From Leptobacterium flavescens (GTDB taxonomy: Bacteria; Bacteroidota; Bacteroidia; Flavobacteriales; Flavobacteriaceae), in NCBI RefSeq assembly GCF_010671605.1, contig NZ_JAABOO010000004.1, positions 62,001 through 126,000 on the forward strand: 64,000 nt of DNA, given 5' to 3'. The position numbers were made by a program, and so were the translations under genes. Below, in pieces: positions 44,803 through 53,127 of this stretch; within the stretch, counting starts at the first letter, position 1, and the number at the start of each line of letters is the position of its first letter. Under the pieces are notes generated by a model that worked only from the letters and a program-made list of their open reading frames with translations, had not been told where the DNA came from and made no database searches.

Positions 44803-45258
44803 TTAATATTCATTTTCCATCGTTTTGTCGATCCAGTCTATGAAGTTTGTCCAATTATAATTTGGGTCTGATTCGATGTCGTTCGAGTTATGGTCAAAAA
44901 TCACGACGGGAAATTCAGGTTCGGGACTACGATTATCAAAACACCAAAAATCACCATTATCATATCTGAATGGTGTTAGGTGCTCAGGAAATTTTAGATC
45001 GGAATAATCTTTTAGGATTTCCTCTAAATTCAGATTTGGCCCTAGTTCCTTATTCGCCCAGCCAAATCCATCAAAGGAAAAATCACCTAAGGGAACCTCA
45101 CTACAATATTTCAATTGAAAGTCAATAAATGATTTCGGGAATTTACAATTGTATTTTTTGATCAAATCATTTAGATCCGATTCATTCGGTTTTGGTAAAT
45201 GATCTGGGAATGCAGGTTCTCGTTCAGAATATTTTGCTTTTATATCTTCAAATGTCAT
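44803..45258 (-). CDS. SMI1/KNR4 family protein
   Basis: 151 residues with the SMI1/KNR4 layout: LNDLIKKYNCKFPKSFIDFQLKYCSEVPLGDFSF, split as LNDLIKKYNCKFPKSF and LKYCSEVPLGDFSF, then LTPFRYDNGDFWCFDNR and PVVIFDHNSNDIE. Bacterial members are often immunity proteins of polymorphic toxin systems. The frame continues beyond the TAA stop at 44803-44805 for 34 more codons with a zinc-ribbon-like pattern (see 44698-44802). No toxin gene is next to it. Confidence 0.82.
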   Translation of the reverse strand: MTFEDIKAKYSEREPAFPDHLPKPNESDLNDLIKKYNCKFPKSFIDFQLKYCSEVPLGDFSFDGFGWANKELGPNLNLEEILKDYSDLKFPEHLTPFRYDNGDFWCFDNRSPEPEFPVVIFDHNSNDIESDPNYNWTNFIDWIDKTMENEY

Positions 45259-45308
45259 TTTTTAGATTACGGTTAGAGTTTGATATTCCAATGAGTTCTG
45301 ATAAATGA

Positions 45309-46535
45309 TTAAGACTGATTGTGTACTGCTGCTGTTGATAATTTTTTGCTTATAAGTGTATATATAACTAACCCAATACCTATAACGCTCATGGCAATCA
45401 TTCCGATTTTGAGTGCAAGTATTGGTTTGGAATAAAGCTCCTCGCTAAACAACCCTACCAGAAAAGAAAAAAGACGGGTAGGAACAAATGCTAAACTAAC
45501 AATTATTGCCAGGTATTTTGGATTGGTATATTGAGTGAGAATTGAATGGATTATTGGTGCAATATGAATTTCCGAAATACTTAAAAATAACAATGATATC
45601 ATATAGATAATTAAATGTTGCTCAGAAGGTGTTTCCGGAATCAAAAAGAGTATTCCATAAGAAACAGCCCCAAAAAGAAAGCCAATTGTCAGCTTTACGA
45701 ATTGATTGTTATAAAAATAAGACCAAAGGATAATCGCAATAATACTTACCGGGATGGTAAAGGCTGAGTCTAATGCAGACAAAACACTTTGTGAAATATT
45801 CAATGTTGAATATTCACTAAACTTCTCTTGCAGGTCAAAATACCTGGCATAAGACACTTCGTATAAGGCCCAAAACAATGCAACAAGAACAAAAGCGATT
45901 GAGATCTTTATTATTCTTTGACCAATACCAATATGGTTCTCTGTTTCCGGTATTTTATCTTTATCCTTTGATAATAAAGGGAAAATGAGGGAAAGTAACA
46001 TTAACACTCCCGCGATCATGAACCCTATATTCCAACCAAACATCTGACCGAGATATCCAATCAAAAAAACACCTAAAAAACTTCCAATATTTACGGCTAA
46101 GTAAAATATAGTAAATCCGGAATCTAAAAGTTTAGTCTTATTTAAGTAGAGTTTTCCAAAGTGAGAAATTATGTTCGGGGTATAGAACCCTGTACCTAAA
46201 ACCACAAGTGCAATTCCAAGATATAATCCGGCTGTTGATGGGATACATAAACAGAAAGTTCCCATTGCCTGTAAAATACCACCTATGAGTATTGATTTCT
46301 TATTTCCAATGACCAAATCGCCCAGTAAAGCGCCCAGGATCTGTGAAAAAACAATTGAAGCCATAAACCAACCATAAACTTTTAAAGCTTCTCCTGTAGA
46401 CATTTTTAAGCTTTCTCCAATCATATAGAGAACAATCAGGGAGCGTAATCCGTAGTATGAAGCTCTTTCAAATAACCTTGAAGATGAGTATAGAAAAGTA
46501 TATTTATTGTGAGATTGATTTACGATTCTTTCCAT
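45309..46535 (-). CDS. POT/PTR family peptide-type MFS transporter
   Basis: 408 residues with about 12 hydrophobic helices. Signatures of the proton-dependent oligopeptide transporters: FERASYYGLRSLIVLYM in helix 1, GALLGDLVIGNKKSILIGGILQAMG, and DSGFTIFYLAVNIGSFLG as the PTR2 motif in helix 5. Shorter than most (450-500), but complete at both ends. Likely imports di- or tripeptides with protons. Confidence 0.82.
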   Translation of the reverse strand: MERIVNQSHNKYTFLYSSSRLFERASYYGLRSLIVLYMIGESLKMSTGEALKVYGWFMASIVFSQILGALLGDLVIGNKKSILIGGILQAMGTFCLCIPSTAGLYLGIALVVLGTGFYTPNIISHFGKLYLNKTKLLDSGFTIFYLAVNIGSFLGVFLIGYLGQMFGWNIGFMIAGVLMLLSLIFPLLSKDKDKIPETENHIGIGQRIIKISIAFVLVALFWALYEVSYARYFDLQEKFSEYSTLNISQSVLSALDSAFTIPVSIIAIILWSYFYNNQFVKLTIGFLFGAVSYGILFLIPETPSEQHLIIYMISLLFLSISEIHIAPIIHSILTQYTNPKYLAIIVSLAFVPTRLFSFLVGLFSEELYSKPILALKIGMIAMSVIGIGLVIYTLISKKLSTAAVHNQS

Positions 46536-46560
46536 ATTGTTTTATTATCTATTATGTGCC

Positions 46561-47241
46561 CTATTGCTGTAGATTGTAATTAAGCTTCATTTTACTCTCT
46601 ACCTGTTCTAATATTTGGGAGCTAGCGGGAGTTTCCTCCAGATAGTTGTCCGCATCCTTAATGATCTGTTTCAGATCCTTTAGGCTGAGGTAATCCGGAT
46701 GATAGACCTCTGAAATTACGGCATACTGATATTCCTCGTTGTTTTTTGCAATATGGAAGCCGTAGATATAGATCGCCAACTCAGACGGAGCAATACCACC
46801 CATAAGTTTATATACCTCCGAAAACTCATTTGAAGGTGAAATTTTGCCTACATAAATACTCTTCTTTTTAATTTTCCACTGCTGTTGTTTAAAAACAGCG
46901 CCGATAGACTGACCCTGCAGGATCTTTGTATGCTCTTTTAGAAAAACACTATCTACGGCCTTTGGATAATGAACCACTGCAAAAGTCCTTGTTGTTTTTT
47001 TATCGCCTTCAGTGCTATACAGGTCCGATACTCTTATTTCAGCATTGTTGTTAAGGACCTTGATACCGTAGCTTCCGAATTTCATTTTAATTCGTTCACT
47101 GTTAAGTAATCCGGGAGATAAAATAGAGTCCTGGGAAACCGTAGAAGGCTCCGGCTGACTGTTTTTGTACTTGCAACTACTTAGCCCGAAGGTTACAGTA
47201 AGCAGCAGGGCAAGTGCGAGTAGATAATGTTTTCTTTTCAT
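46561..47241 (-). CDS. Lipoprotein in XRE operon, unknown function
   Basis: 226 residues with a lipobox (FGLSSCKYK), so exported. The rest is soluble, with SYGIKVLNNNAEIRVSDLYS and AVVHYPKAVDSVFLKEHTKI. It is not recognised. It lies 31 bases downstream of the membrane XRE regulator and is probably its partner or target. Confidence 0.65.
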   Translation of the reverse strand: MKRKHYLLALALLLTVTFGLSSCKYKNSQPEPSTVSQDSILSPGLLNSERIKMKFGSYGIKVLNNNAEIRVSDLYSTEGDKKTTRTFAVVHYPKAVDSVFLKEHTKILQGQSIGAVFKQQQWKIKKKSIYVGKISPSNEFSEVYKLMGGIAPSELAIYIYGFHIAKNNEEYQYAVISEVYHPDYLSLKDLKQIIKDADNYLEETPASSQILEQVESKMKLNYNLQQ

Positions 47242-47272
47242 TTTTTTAGGTAACAGCAGTGGTTTTCAGGAA

Positions 47273-47932
47273 CTAAAATGAGCGTTCCTGTTTTTTTATT
47301 CTTAGATCCATAAAAACCCCGATCCCGATAATCAACAAGGCAGCCGAGAATACTCCGATCTTGATGGTGTAATCTATATTAGCCTGAACAACAAAACCAA
47401 AGGCAAATGCAAGTGCAAAACCTGCAGTCCGGGTGGTGTAATAATTATTTGGTACAAAATGCAATTTGTTTTTCAGGTATTTTCCGAATTTACTTAATTT
47501 CTGTTTGAATAATTCGTTGCTAAACGACGGTACTTTTTCCAGCTCTAAATACTGAATATAGCTTTCAATTGCCTCAATCTGCTGGGGGTTTAAATCCTTT
47601 TCTTTTAGTTTCTGTAAAAGCGCTATAAAATTTTCAAAGGTTTTAATTTCCGAACTTTCAATGGTTTTGGAAAGCTTTTTTTTCAGAAAGATTATAGTTG
47701 CCTTTAAATCGCTTGTTTCCGTAACCGAATTCGGTCCGATCAATTCGGTCAACTCTACATCTAATGCATTTGCTATCCTTTTTATCGTTTCGCCTGTTGG
47801 TTCCGATTCATTGTTTTCAATTCTCTGGATCGTTCTTAAACTTACCCGCGATTCATCAGCTAAATATTCCTGAGACATACCTCTGACCGCTCTTAATTCC
47901 TTTAATTTTTTTGCTAAATCTTTTGTTTCCAT
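47273..47932 (-). CDS. XRE-type regulator with C-terminal membrane helices (paralogue)
   Basis: 219 residues. An N-terminal helix-turn-helix (RGMSQEYLADESRVSLRTI, then QRIENNESEPTGETIKRI) is close to that of the protein at 32241-32816. A middle helical region (about 75-150) follows and two membrane helices lie at about 165-182 and 190-208. The operon with the downstream lipoprotein has the phased CGTCA/TGACG sites at 47989-48015 and a TACATTTG box. It probably senses an envelope condition. Confidence 0.85.
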   Translation of the reverse strand: METKDLAKKLKELRAVRGMSQEYLADESRVSLRTIQRIENNESEPTGETIKRIANALDVELTELIGPNSVTETSDLKATIIFLKKKLSKTIESSEIKTFENFIALLQKLKEKDLNPQQIEAIESYIQYLELEKVPSFSNELFKQKLSKFGKYLKNKLHFVPNNYYTTRTAGFALAFAFGFVVQANIDYTIKIGVFSAALLIIGIGVFMDLRIKKQERSF

Positions 47933-47956
47933 TTCAAATAATATTTATTGTTTCAG

Positions 47957-48015
47957 CAAATGTATTTCGGAAACATACTTTTATGTTGCGTCAGCTTAAC
48001 GTCACCTTTACGTCA
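47957..48015 (-). promoter_or_regulatory. Promoter with three TGACG half-sites at 11-bp period (second XRE operon)
   Basis: The minus strand has a -7 element TACATTTG at 47957-47964, about 25 bases upstream of the ATG. Three identical TGACG half-sites (CGTCA on the plus strand) start at 47989, 48000 and 48011, exactly 11 bp apart, about one helical turn. No -33 TTG is seen. Distances to the start codon agree within a few bases with those at 33326-33383. Confidence 0.65.
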
Positions 48016-48093
48016 TGGGTTATAACGGTTTTGTAAAGCTACTGATTATGCGTTTTATACGTTGATTTATGCCTGCCTTCCGAAAGGTAGGGT

Positions 48094-48525
48094 TTAATCA
48101 CTGACCTTTATATTTTTCTTATTCATTAAATAAATTACCCTTCCAAAATACATAATAAATGGAATCCCGGAGCCAAATGTTATTGCAAACAGAAAGCTGT
48201 CATATTGTATGGTAGAATAAACAACTCCAATAAATGCAAGTATTATTAAAACAAGCCCGAAATAGATCATTGGTTTTTTGTCCGATATTTTTTTATAAAA
48301 GAGGCTAACAATTAAAATCATTTTCCCGATTAAGGAAATTACTGCAATCATTATAAAGCCAATCTCGAAAGGATATTCACTATTGATCTGAAAACCATTT
48401 TTTATCAGATATGGAATGCTAATAAATTCAAACATGGCCATAATTCCGTAACCGTGCCCATCCGGCACACCGATCAGGATTAAAGAATTCAGGATGATGG
48501 TTATTATTATGGCTTTTTTTATCAA
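48094..48525 (-). CDS. Four-TM membrane protein of unknown function
   Basis: 143 residues with four hydrophobic helices (about 5-20, 48-75, 84-105, 112-135) and a short basic tail. The start is TTG. Not recognised. It lies 36 bases downstream of the gene at 48562-49062. Confidence 0.5.
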   Translation of the reverse strand: MIKKAIIITIILNSLILIGVPDGHGYGIMAMFEFISIPYLIKNGFQINSEYPFEIGFIMIAVISLIGKMILIVSLFYKKISDKKPMIYFGLVLIILAFIGVVYSTIQYDSFLFAITFGSGIPFIMYFGRVIYLMNKKNIKVSD

Positions 48526-48561
48526 TTTGTTTAGTTTTTTGGCTTGTGGATAACTACTTTT

Positions 48562-49062
48562 TCAACTTGCTGCCCAGAGTATCGACATTAATTCATTAAA
48601 CAATTCTTTAGGGGGGAAGTCAAATCTACTGGTTTTTTTGAAAAAAGCCCTGGCGTTTAGATCACTTCCATTTTTTATCAATTCAAATGCTGTTGACTTA
48701 TCGATTTCATAAATTTTGGAATCAGACACTACTTTTATTTGATTTCCTGCATATTCTATGTCATTCAATTTTAGAATTTTGCTTGGATCAATATGGGAGT
48801 TGATGGTTAATTCCATTATTTCGCTCTGATCTAAATCAATTACCTTTTTACAGCTTTGTCTATATATTAATAGAATAACGGAAAACAATATTGAACCACC
48901 GCTGACAAAAACACTGATCGCATATAGGTTTTTAATTAAAGTATTGTTCGGAAACCAAAATGAAATAAAAAACAGCAACATAAATAATGCGAAAATCAAC
49001 AGCGATAAGTTTAAATACCGGTTTGCTTTTTTTAATTCGGATGTAACTATGTTGATTTTCAT
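48562..49062 (-). CDS. Two-TM membrane protein of unknown function
   Basis: 166 residues: two N-terminal membrane helices (about 16-36, 45-68) and a soluble C-terminal part with IDKSTAFELIKNGSDLNARAFFKKTSRFD and FNELMSILWAAS. The soluble part resembles a PH-like (YcxB-like) module by shape only. The gene overlaps the upstream ADP-ribosylglycohydrolase by four bases. Confidence 0.5.
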   Translation of the reverse strand: MKINIVTSELKKANRYLNLSLLIFALFMLLFFISFWFPNNTLIKNLYAISVFVSGGSILFSVILLIYRQSCKKVIDLDQSEIMELTINSHIDPSKILKLNDIEYAGNQIKVVSDSKIYEIDKSTAFELIKNGSDLNARAFFKKTSRFDFPPKELFNELMSILWAAS

Positions 49063-50018
49063 AAAACTTTTTCATTTAACTTGTTTCCTAGCTCAAATAT
49101 ATCTTCCATTCTTGCAATTGAGACTACCCAGTATTCCGGAATTCCGTTCAGTCCATAATAGATCCCTGCTAGCCCTCCTGCAATTGCAGCTGATGTATCG
49201 GTATCGTGTCCTAAATTGATAATTGATAATATGGTATCTTCATAACTCTCTTTTTTAAGAAAAAACCAAATACTTGACTCAAGTACTTCGATTACGTATC
49301 CCCCCGATTTCAAACTATCGACGGGTACTTCCCTAATATCATTTTGGATTATATTCACAAAGTGCTCTCTTTCTTGCCCGGAAAATTTCATTTCCTCCCA
49401 GAATCTTACAATTTCAATCCTCATCTCTGAGTAGGCCTCGGTTTTCTCTTTTCCTTCCAGTAGTTTCTCTGCAATCTTCAGGTATATTAAACAACTCATA
49501 GCTGCTCTAATATGCCTGTGTGTTAGTGCTGAGACCTCCCATATAATTTTAAATTGCTCGGTTATAGGCCGGTCTTTTATATAAAACAACAAAGGAAGGA
49601 TCCTCATTAATGAGCCATTTCCATTATCGTATTCATCCCCATAGTATTTTAGCATTTTTAATTCCTGCAATTCGCCATCTTCGATTATCTTTTTTAATCT
49701 TGAAATAGCTCTTGAGGTTGTCATTCCAATATCGAAGACTTCACCTCGTGCGGACCAATATGCTTCTTCCTTCCATTTAATGAACCTTTTTGAAATGTCT
49801 TGCAAATCGTAACCATGTAACAATGATTCTGCCAGGCAAAATGTCAATGAACTGTCATCAGACCATGTTCCTTCGGGCTGATTATAAGTTCCATATCCGA
49901 CCATTCCTTTTGCGGGATTTGAAGCCATTTTATCTCTGGAGCTAAATTCAAACGGAACCCCAACGGCATCTCCGATTGCTACTCCAAACAATGCATCTGT
50001 AACTTTATTTGATTCCAT
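49059..50018 (-). CDS. ADP-ribosylglycohydrolase family protein
   Basis: 319 residues of the DraG fold. Metal-ligand motifs are present: FGVAIGDAVGVPFEFSSRDK at the N-terminus, TWSDDSSLTFCLAESL and GHDTDTSAAIAGGLAGIYYGLNG near the C-terminus. It would remove ADP-ribose from proteins or nucleic acids. Such enzymes often act as immunity or reversal factors next to ADP-ribosylating toxins, but no such toxin is evident here. It overlaps its neighbours by 14 and 4 bases. Confidence 0.88.
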   Translation of the reverse strand: MESNKVTDALFGVAIGDAVGVPFEFSSRDKMASNPAKGMVGYGTYNQPEGTWSDDSSLTFCLAESLLHGYDLQDISKRFIKWKEEAYWSARGEVFDIGMTTSRAISRLKKIIEDGELQELKMLKYYGDEYDNGNGSLMRILPLLFYIKDRPITEQFKIIWEVSALTHRHIRAAMSCLIYLKIAEKLLEGKEKTEAYSEMRIEIVRFWEEMKFSGQEREHFVNIIQNDIREVPVDSLKSGGYVIEVLESSIWFFLKKESYEDTILSIINLGHDTDTSAAIAGGLAGIYYGLNGIPEYWVVSIARMEDIFELGNKLNEKVL

Positions 50019-50454
50019 CTTTTATTTGCCCGATTAGTAATATTATAAAACTTGAAAGCCAAAGTATAAAACCAATCCCAACAATAACATCGGCATTTAA
50101 TCCACCCTCGTGAACGGGAACTTTTCTGATTCCGATCGTAAATAGTCCAAACGTAATTGTTAGAAATGATATTCCAGTTTTCAGTTTTAGATTTATTTTT
50201 CTAAAGATCAAATTTCCAAAATAAAGAAAGTTCGCAATCCAGGGAAGTCCCAAAAAAGGGTTAAATTCAAATACTCCAACTATACCAAATATGAGCCCAA
50301 ATACTCCAATTAGCCAACTCCCAAAGAATATTGGAGTTATCAGGGAGATTCCATATAGAATCATTGATTTTTCTTGGTAGGTCAATTTTGTATATTTCTT
50401 GAACAAATTATTTGATTTTATTATGATTCCAAAAAGGTGCTTTCCAATAACCAT
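50005..50454 (-). CDS. Membrane protein of unknown function
   Basis: About 149 residues from the ATG at 50452-50454 (MVIGKHLFGI), preferred over a GTG three codons upstream. Four hydrophobic helices cover residues about 28-50, 55-75, 90-108 and 120-142. Not recognised. It overlaps the ADP-ribosylglycohydrolase start by 14 bases. Confidence 0.5.
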   Translation of the reverse strand: MVIGKHLFGIIIKSNNLFKKYTKLTYQEKSMILYGISLITPIFFGSWLIGVFGLIFGIVGVFEFNPFLGLPWIANFLYFGNLIFRKINLKLKTGISFLTITFGLFTIGIRKVPVHEGGLNADVIVGIGFILWLSSFIILLIGQIKDGIK

Positions 50455-50496
50455 CAGAACCACAATAAATAGTAATCATGGTTGTACACGGTACTT

Positions 50497-51203
50497 TTAC
50501 TTCCAAAACTCCCACCATTTTTTTCGAGGCTTCTACATCTGTTCATAGACTTTTTCCCATTTCATTTGCTCCTGTTCCGCAGTTCCATTGTCATGATAAC
50601 AGTTCCAGTGATTAAGTGATTCCTCCGCAAGCCCAATCTTCACGACTCTATCTTTGTGCATCATTACTCCAACGCCATGTTCATTATCCCAGGAGCAACC
50701 TAATTCAAAACCAATGTATGCATAACCCTCTTTTTCACTATCCATTATATGCAAGAAAGCAACTCCCAGATTATTTTTATAATCCTCTACACTATTTATT
50801 TCAGGCATGAAATCCTCGTAAATTTCTTTTGCATTCGGATAATCGCTTAAAAGCCCGTTTAATAAAGAATCACGAACCAATTCCGAGTTCTTTTTCAAAA
50901 ACTTAATGGCATTGAACTGCGCTTGAGATAAAACATGAGCAGAATCTGCAGATTCTCCAATTATATGAGTTTTGATTGTTCCATCAGATTCTTTTTCAGA
51001 GTCTTTTGAGCCATAAAATCCATTTCGACTTTCAAACCCTCTCCAGGCGGATAGATTTATCCAGCCATCATAATCTTCACCAATAATAGTATTTGGTTGT
51101 ATTTCTGTGACTTCTTGGCTCATTTCTTAAATTGCTTACAACGGTTTCATGCCCTATTTTTTTCTGACTTTAAAGACAACAATTTATAGGAAATATACTA
51201 TGT
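50497..51203 (-). repeat. Long repeat, copy 1 (DUF6985-like gene with leader)
   Basis: This stretch covers the gene, its lost C-terminal tail and about 80 bases of leader (shared pieces: TTGCTTACAACGGTTTC on the plus strand and a later AGGAAATATACTA). It matches 54182-54889 in the same orientation. Similarity ends a few bases past the TAA at 50497. Confidence 0.75.
50533..51123 (-). CDS. DUF6985-like protein, copy 1, C-terminally truncated by a stop
   Basis: 196 residues. Segments IIGEDYDGWINLSAWRG, VLSQAQFNAIKFLKKN, GVAFLHIMDSEKEGYAYIGF and CSWDNEHGVGVMMHKDRVV fit the DUF6985 pattern; the name is from memory. It is about 95% identical to the protein at 54185-54811 (nine substitutions by eye) but ends early: CAG in copy 2 is TAG here, removing the last 12 residues (KKWWEFWK tail). 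The tail is still readable at 50497-50532. Small proteins of this kind are often immunity proteins; that is inference. Confidence 0.65.
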   Translation of the reverse strand: MSQEVTEIQPNTIIGEDYDGWINLSAWRGFESRNGFYGSKDSEKESDGTIKTHIIGESADSAHVLSQAQFNAIKFLKKNSELVRDSLLNGLLSDYPNAKEIYEDFMPEINSVEDYKNNLGVAFLHIMDSEKEGYAYIGFELGCSWDNEHGVGVMMHKDRVVKIGLAEESLNHWNCYHDNGTAEQEQMKWEKVYEQM

Positions 51204-51218
51204 TTATTTGCCTTTGAG

Positions 51219-51650
51219 TTACCCATCTATTGAAACTCCTATCTGTTTATTGTTTTCGAAATAGACATTAAAATAATAGTTCTGCCCTTCTTTTTCCTGA
51301 AAAGTCAGTTCAAATCCGTTTTCCTCGACAGAAATTGCTTTTACATCAAAATGATCTTCAATGGATAGAAATTCCATTTCTGCATTGTCATATTGCTCTT
51401 TGAGCGCCTTTTCTGCTTCAGATCTTATTTGTGTTTCGTTATTTAAAGCATTGAGTAGAACTTGCTTTTGAGTTTCTGAAATCCCATTTTGATCTCCTTC
51501 AATCAGGATCTCAATATCGGAGCCTAGAAATTTTCTGAGGACCTGCCAGTCAACTTTATTCCCCCGAACGCTAACACTCTCTATTTCTCCGAAATCCGGA
51601 TCGGTTATTTTTATTTTTTTACTGCCAAATAGTTTTCCGAATATCCCCAT
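51219..51650 (-). CDS. Small soluble protein of unknown function
   Basis: 143 residues: a short basic N-terminus (MGIFGKLFGSKK), then ITDPDFGEIESVSVRGNKVDW, GISETQKQVLLNALNN, EALKEQYDNAEM-like helical stretch and YYFNVYFENNKQIGVSIDG. It resembles families of small immunity-like proteins with a DPxFGE segment, but I cannot name one. Probably the last gene of the 51.2-54.2 kb unit. Confidence 0.5.
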   Translation of the reverse strand: MGIFGKLFGSKKIKITDPDFGEIESVSVRGNKVDWQVLRKFLGSDIEILIEGDQNGISETQKQVLLNALNNETQIRSEAEKALKEQYDNAEMEFLSIEDHFDVKAISVEENGFELTFQEKEGQNYYFNVYFENNKQIGVSIDG

Positions 51651-51662
51651 TAAGTTATCTTT

Positions 51663-52007
51663 TTAAAGATTGCATTTTTCTTTTAACCTTCTTATCGCCA
51701 TAGGTACCTGTTCCCGGTCATACATTTTAAAAAGAACATTATAGCTATCTTCTCGGGTAGCTATTTCGATACTGCCTTTTTCCTTTTTCCATTGCCCAAC
51801 GCCGTGACCTGTCAATAAATCTATGATTGCGGTAATTAAGCCCGAAAACCATGGAATTTTCCCTTTATTGAATTTAATTTCTTTGACTTCATCATACTTC
51901 ATTTTTTTAATCATGAAGTTCTGTTTTCCATTAATTTCAAACTCTTCTTCCATGAATACTATTTCAATTCTTGGTGATCCCTGAAGGATTAAGGTTTCAT
52001 TACTCAT
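51663..52007 (-). CDS. Small PH-like protein of unknown function
   Basis: 114 residues from ATG 52005-52007, chosen because it overlaps the upstream TPM gene stop in an ATGA arrangement (another ATG lies three codons upstream). The pattern KKEKGSIEIATREDSYNVLFKMYDREQVPMAIRRLKEKC, split as GSIEIATREDSYNVLF and YDREQVPMAIRRLKEKC, ends like bacterial PH-domain-like proteins. Function unknown. Confidence 0.5.
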   Translation of the reverse strand: MSNETLILQGSPRIEIVFMEEEFEINGKQNFMIKKMKYDEVKEIKFNKGKIPWFSGLITAIIDLLTGHGVGQWKKEKGSIEIATREDSYNVLFKMYDREQVPMAIRRLKEKCNL

Positions 52008-52552
52008 TGTTCCCATTTTGCAATTAATTCAATCACACCGTTCTTAATTCCGTCATAGTATTTTTCTTTTCTAAATTCGGGGATCATAATATTATCGATG
52101 ACACTTTTACATATCTCATCAGTCAGGATCAGTTGAGTTCCGCTGCCTGTCGAAATTCCAATTTTCCTTTCAGGTTTGCTTAATAGAATTACAAGGCCAT
52201 TATCTTTTTCGGCAGTCCCAATTCCCCAATAATTTCCTAAATCCGTGGCCATTTTTTGTATATCGGAATAGGGTTTTATGCTATGGATTGTTACAACAAC
52301 TATTTGACGCGTTGTTTTTAAGTTATAATCATAAAGAATGTCTGATAGCTCCTTTCGCTGCCCGGGACTGAATATGCTGTCATAGTCATTAACTATCTGA
52401 CCTTTAAGCTTCGTATTTCGAAATTTCTCAACTCTTGAGAAATCAAATTCAATAGTGGATGATGCTTTGGTTTCTGTTTCCTGAGCAATACCCTTGAAAG
52501 AAAGCAGGTTTAAAGCCAAAAAAAGGATTAATATTTTAGTTCCGGTTTTCAT
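52004..52552 (-). CDS. TPM-domain exported protein
   Basis: 182 residues with a signal peptide (LFLALNLLSFKGIAQ). A TPM fold follows: VNDYDSIFSPGQRKELSDIL, TTRQIVVVTIHSIKPYSDIQ, LGNYWGIGTAEKDNGLVILLS and GISTGSGTQLILTDE. TPM proteins have been linked to photosystem II repair, phosphatase activity and envelope quality control. This is a short version without the glycine-rich tail. Confidence 0.8.
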   Translation of the reverse strand: MKTGTKILILFLALNLLSFKGIAQETETKASSTIEFDFSRVEKFRNTKLKGQIVNDYDSIFSPGQRKELSDILYDYNLKTTRQIVVVTIHSIKPYSDIQKMATDLGNYWGIGTAEKDNGLVILLSKPERKIGISTGSGTQLILTDEICKSVIDNIMIPEFRKEKYYDGIKNGVIELIAKWEQ

Positions 52553-52573
52553 TTTGCGTATTGTTGTACAGAG

Positions 52574-53113
52574 TTATTCTTTGTATAATTCCAGATTCTC
52601 AATATCAAGTAGTAAATATTCTTTGATTCCCTTTATAAAATCGAAAACAAAGGCCTTTTCAATGCATTCCTCTTCATCTGGTGTACAAAAATTCATTTGC
52701 ACTCGAACAATATCGTAGTTCCCCCTTTTCATTGCATAACTATTGGTAATCACAAATGTAAAATCAGTGTCAGCACCTCTGGTTGGAGGTTTTAATTCGT
52801 GGCACTTATTTATCATTTTTTGAATAAAATTAAAATATCGATCGTTCTTTTCGTTTTCCGATCCTATTTTTAAATCAAGATGCGTTTTAAGATGTCTATT
52901 ACTGTCTTCTCCGTGATATGTAATTAATTCGGCAAAGACTTCTTTGTTTTCAGTCTCAACCAAATGTAGTAAATCCATAACCTGGATTTCGGCATCATCA
53001 TATTCGTTAGAGTTAATTTCTTTGTCATTTAGATCATCTCTGCCATATATACTCATTTCATAGAGCATAACCGCAAGTATAATGATGATTGCAACAACAG
53101 CGGCGATAGTCAT
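52574..53113 (-). CDS. Membrane-anchored protein of unknown function
   Basis: 179 residues with one N-terminal membrane helix (about 2-22, TIAAVVAIIIILAVMLYEM) and a soluble acidic domain with FNFIQKMINKCHELKPPTRG and VRVQMNFCTPDEEECIEKAFVF. No family recognised. It lies between the TPM gene and a membrane protein gene. Confidence 0.55.
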   Translation of the reverse strand: MTIAAVVAIIIILAVMLYEMSIYGRDDLNDKEINSNEYDDAEIQVMDLLHLVETENKEVFAELITYHGEDSNRHLKTHLDLKIGSENEKNDRYFNFIQKMINKCHELKPPTRGADTDFTFVITNSYAMKRGNYDIVRVQMNFCTPDEEECIEKAFVFDFIKGIKEYLLLDIENLELYKE

Positions 53114-53127
53114 TATTAAATTCTATT

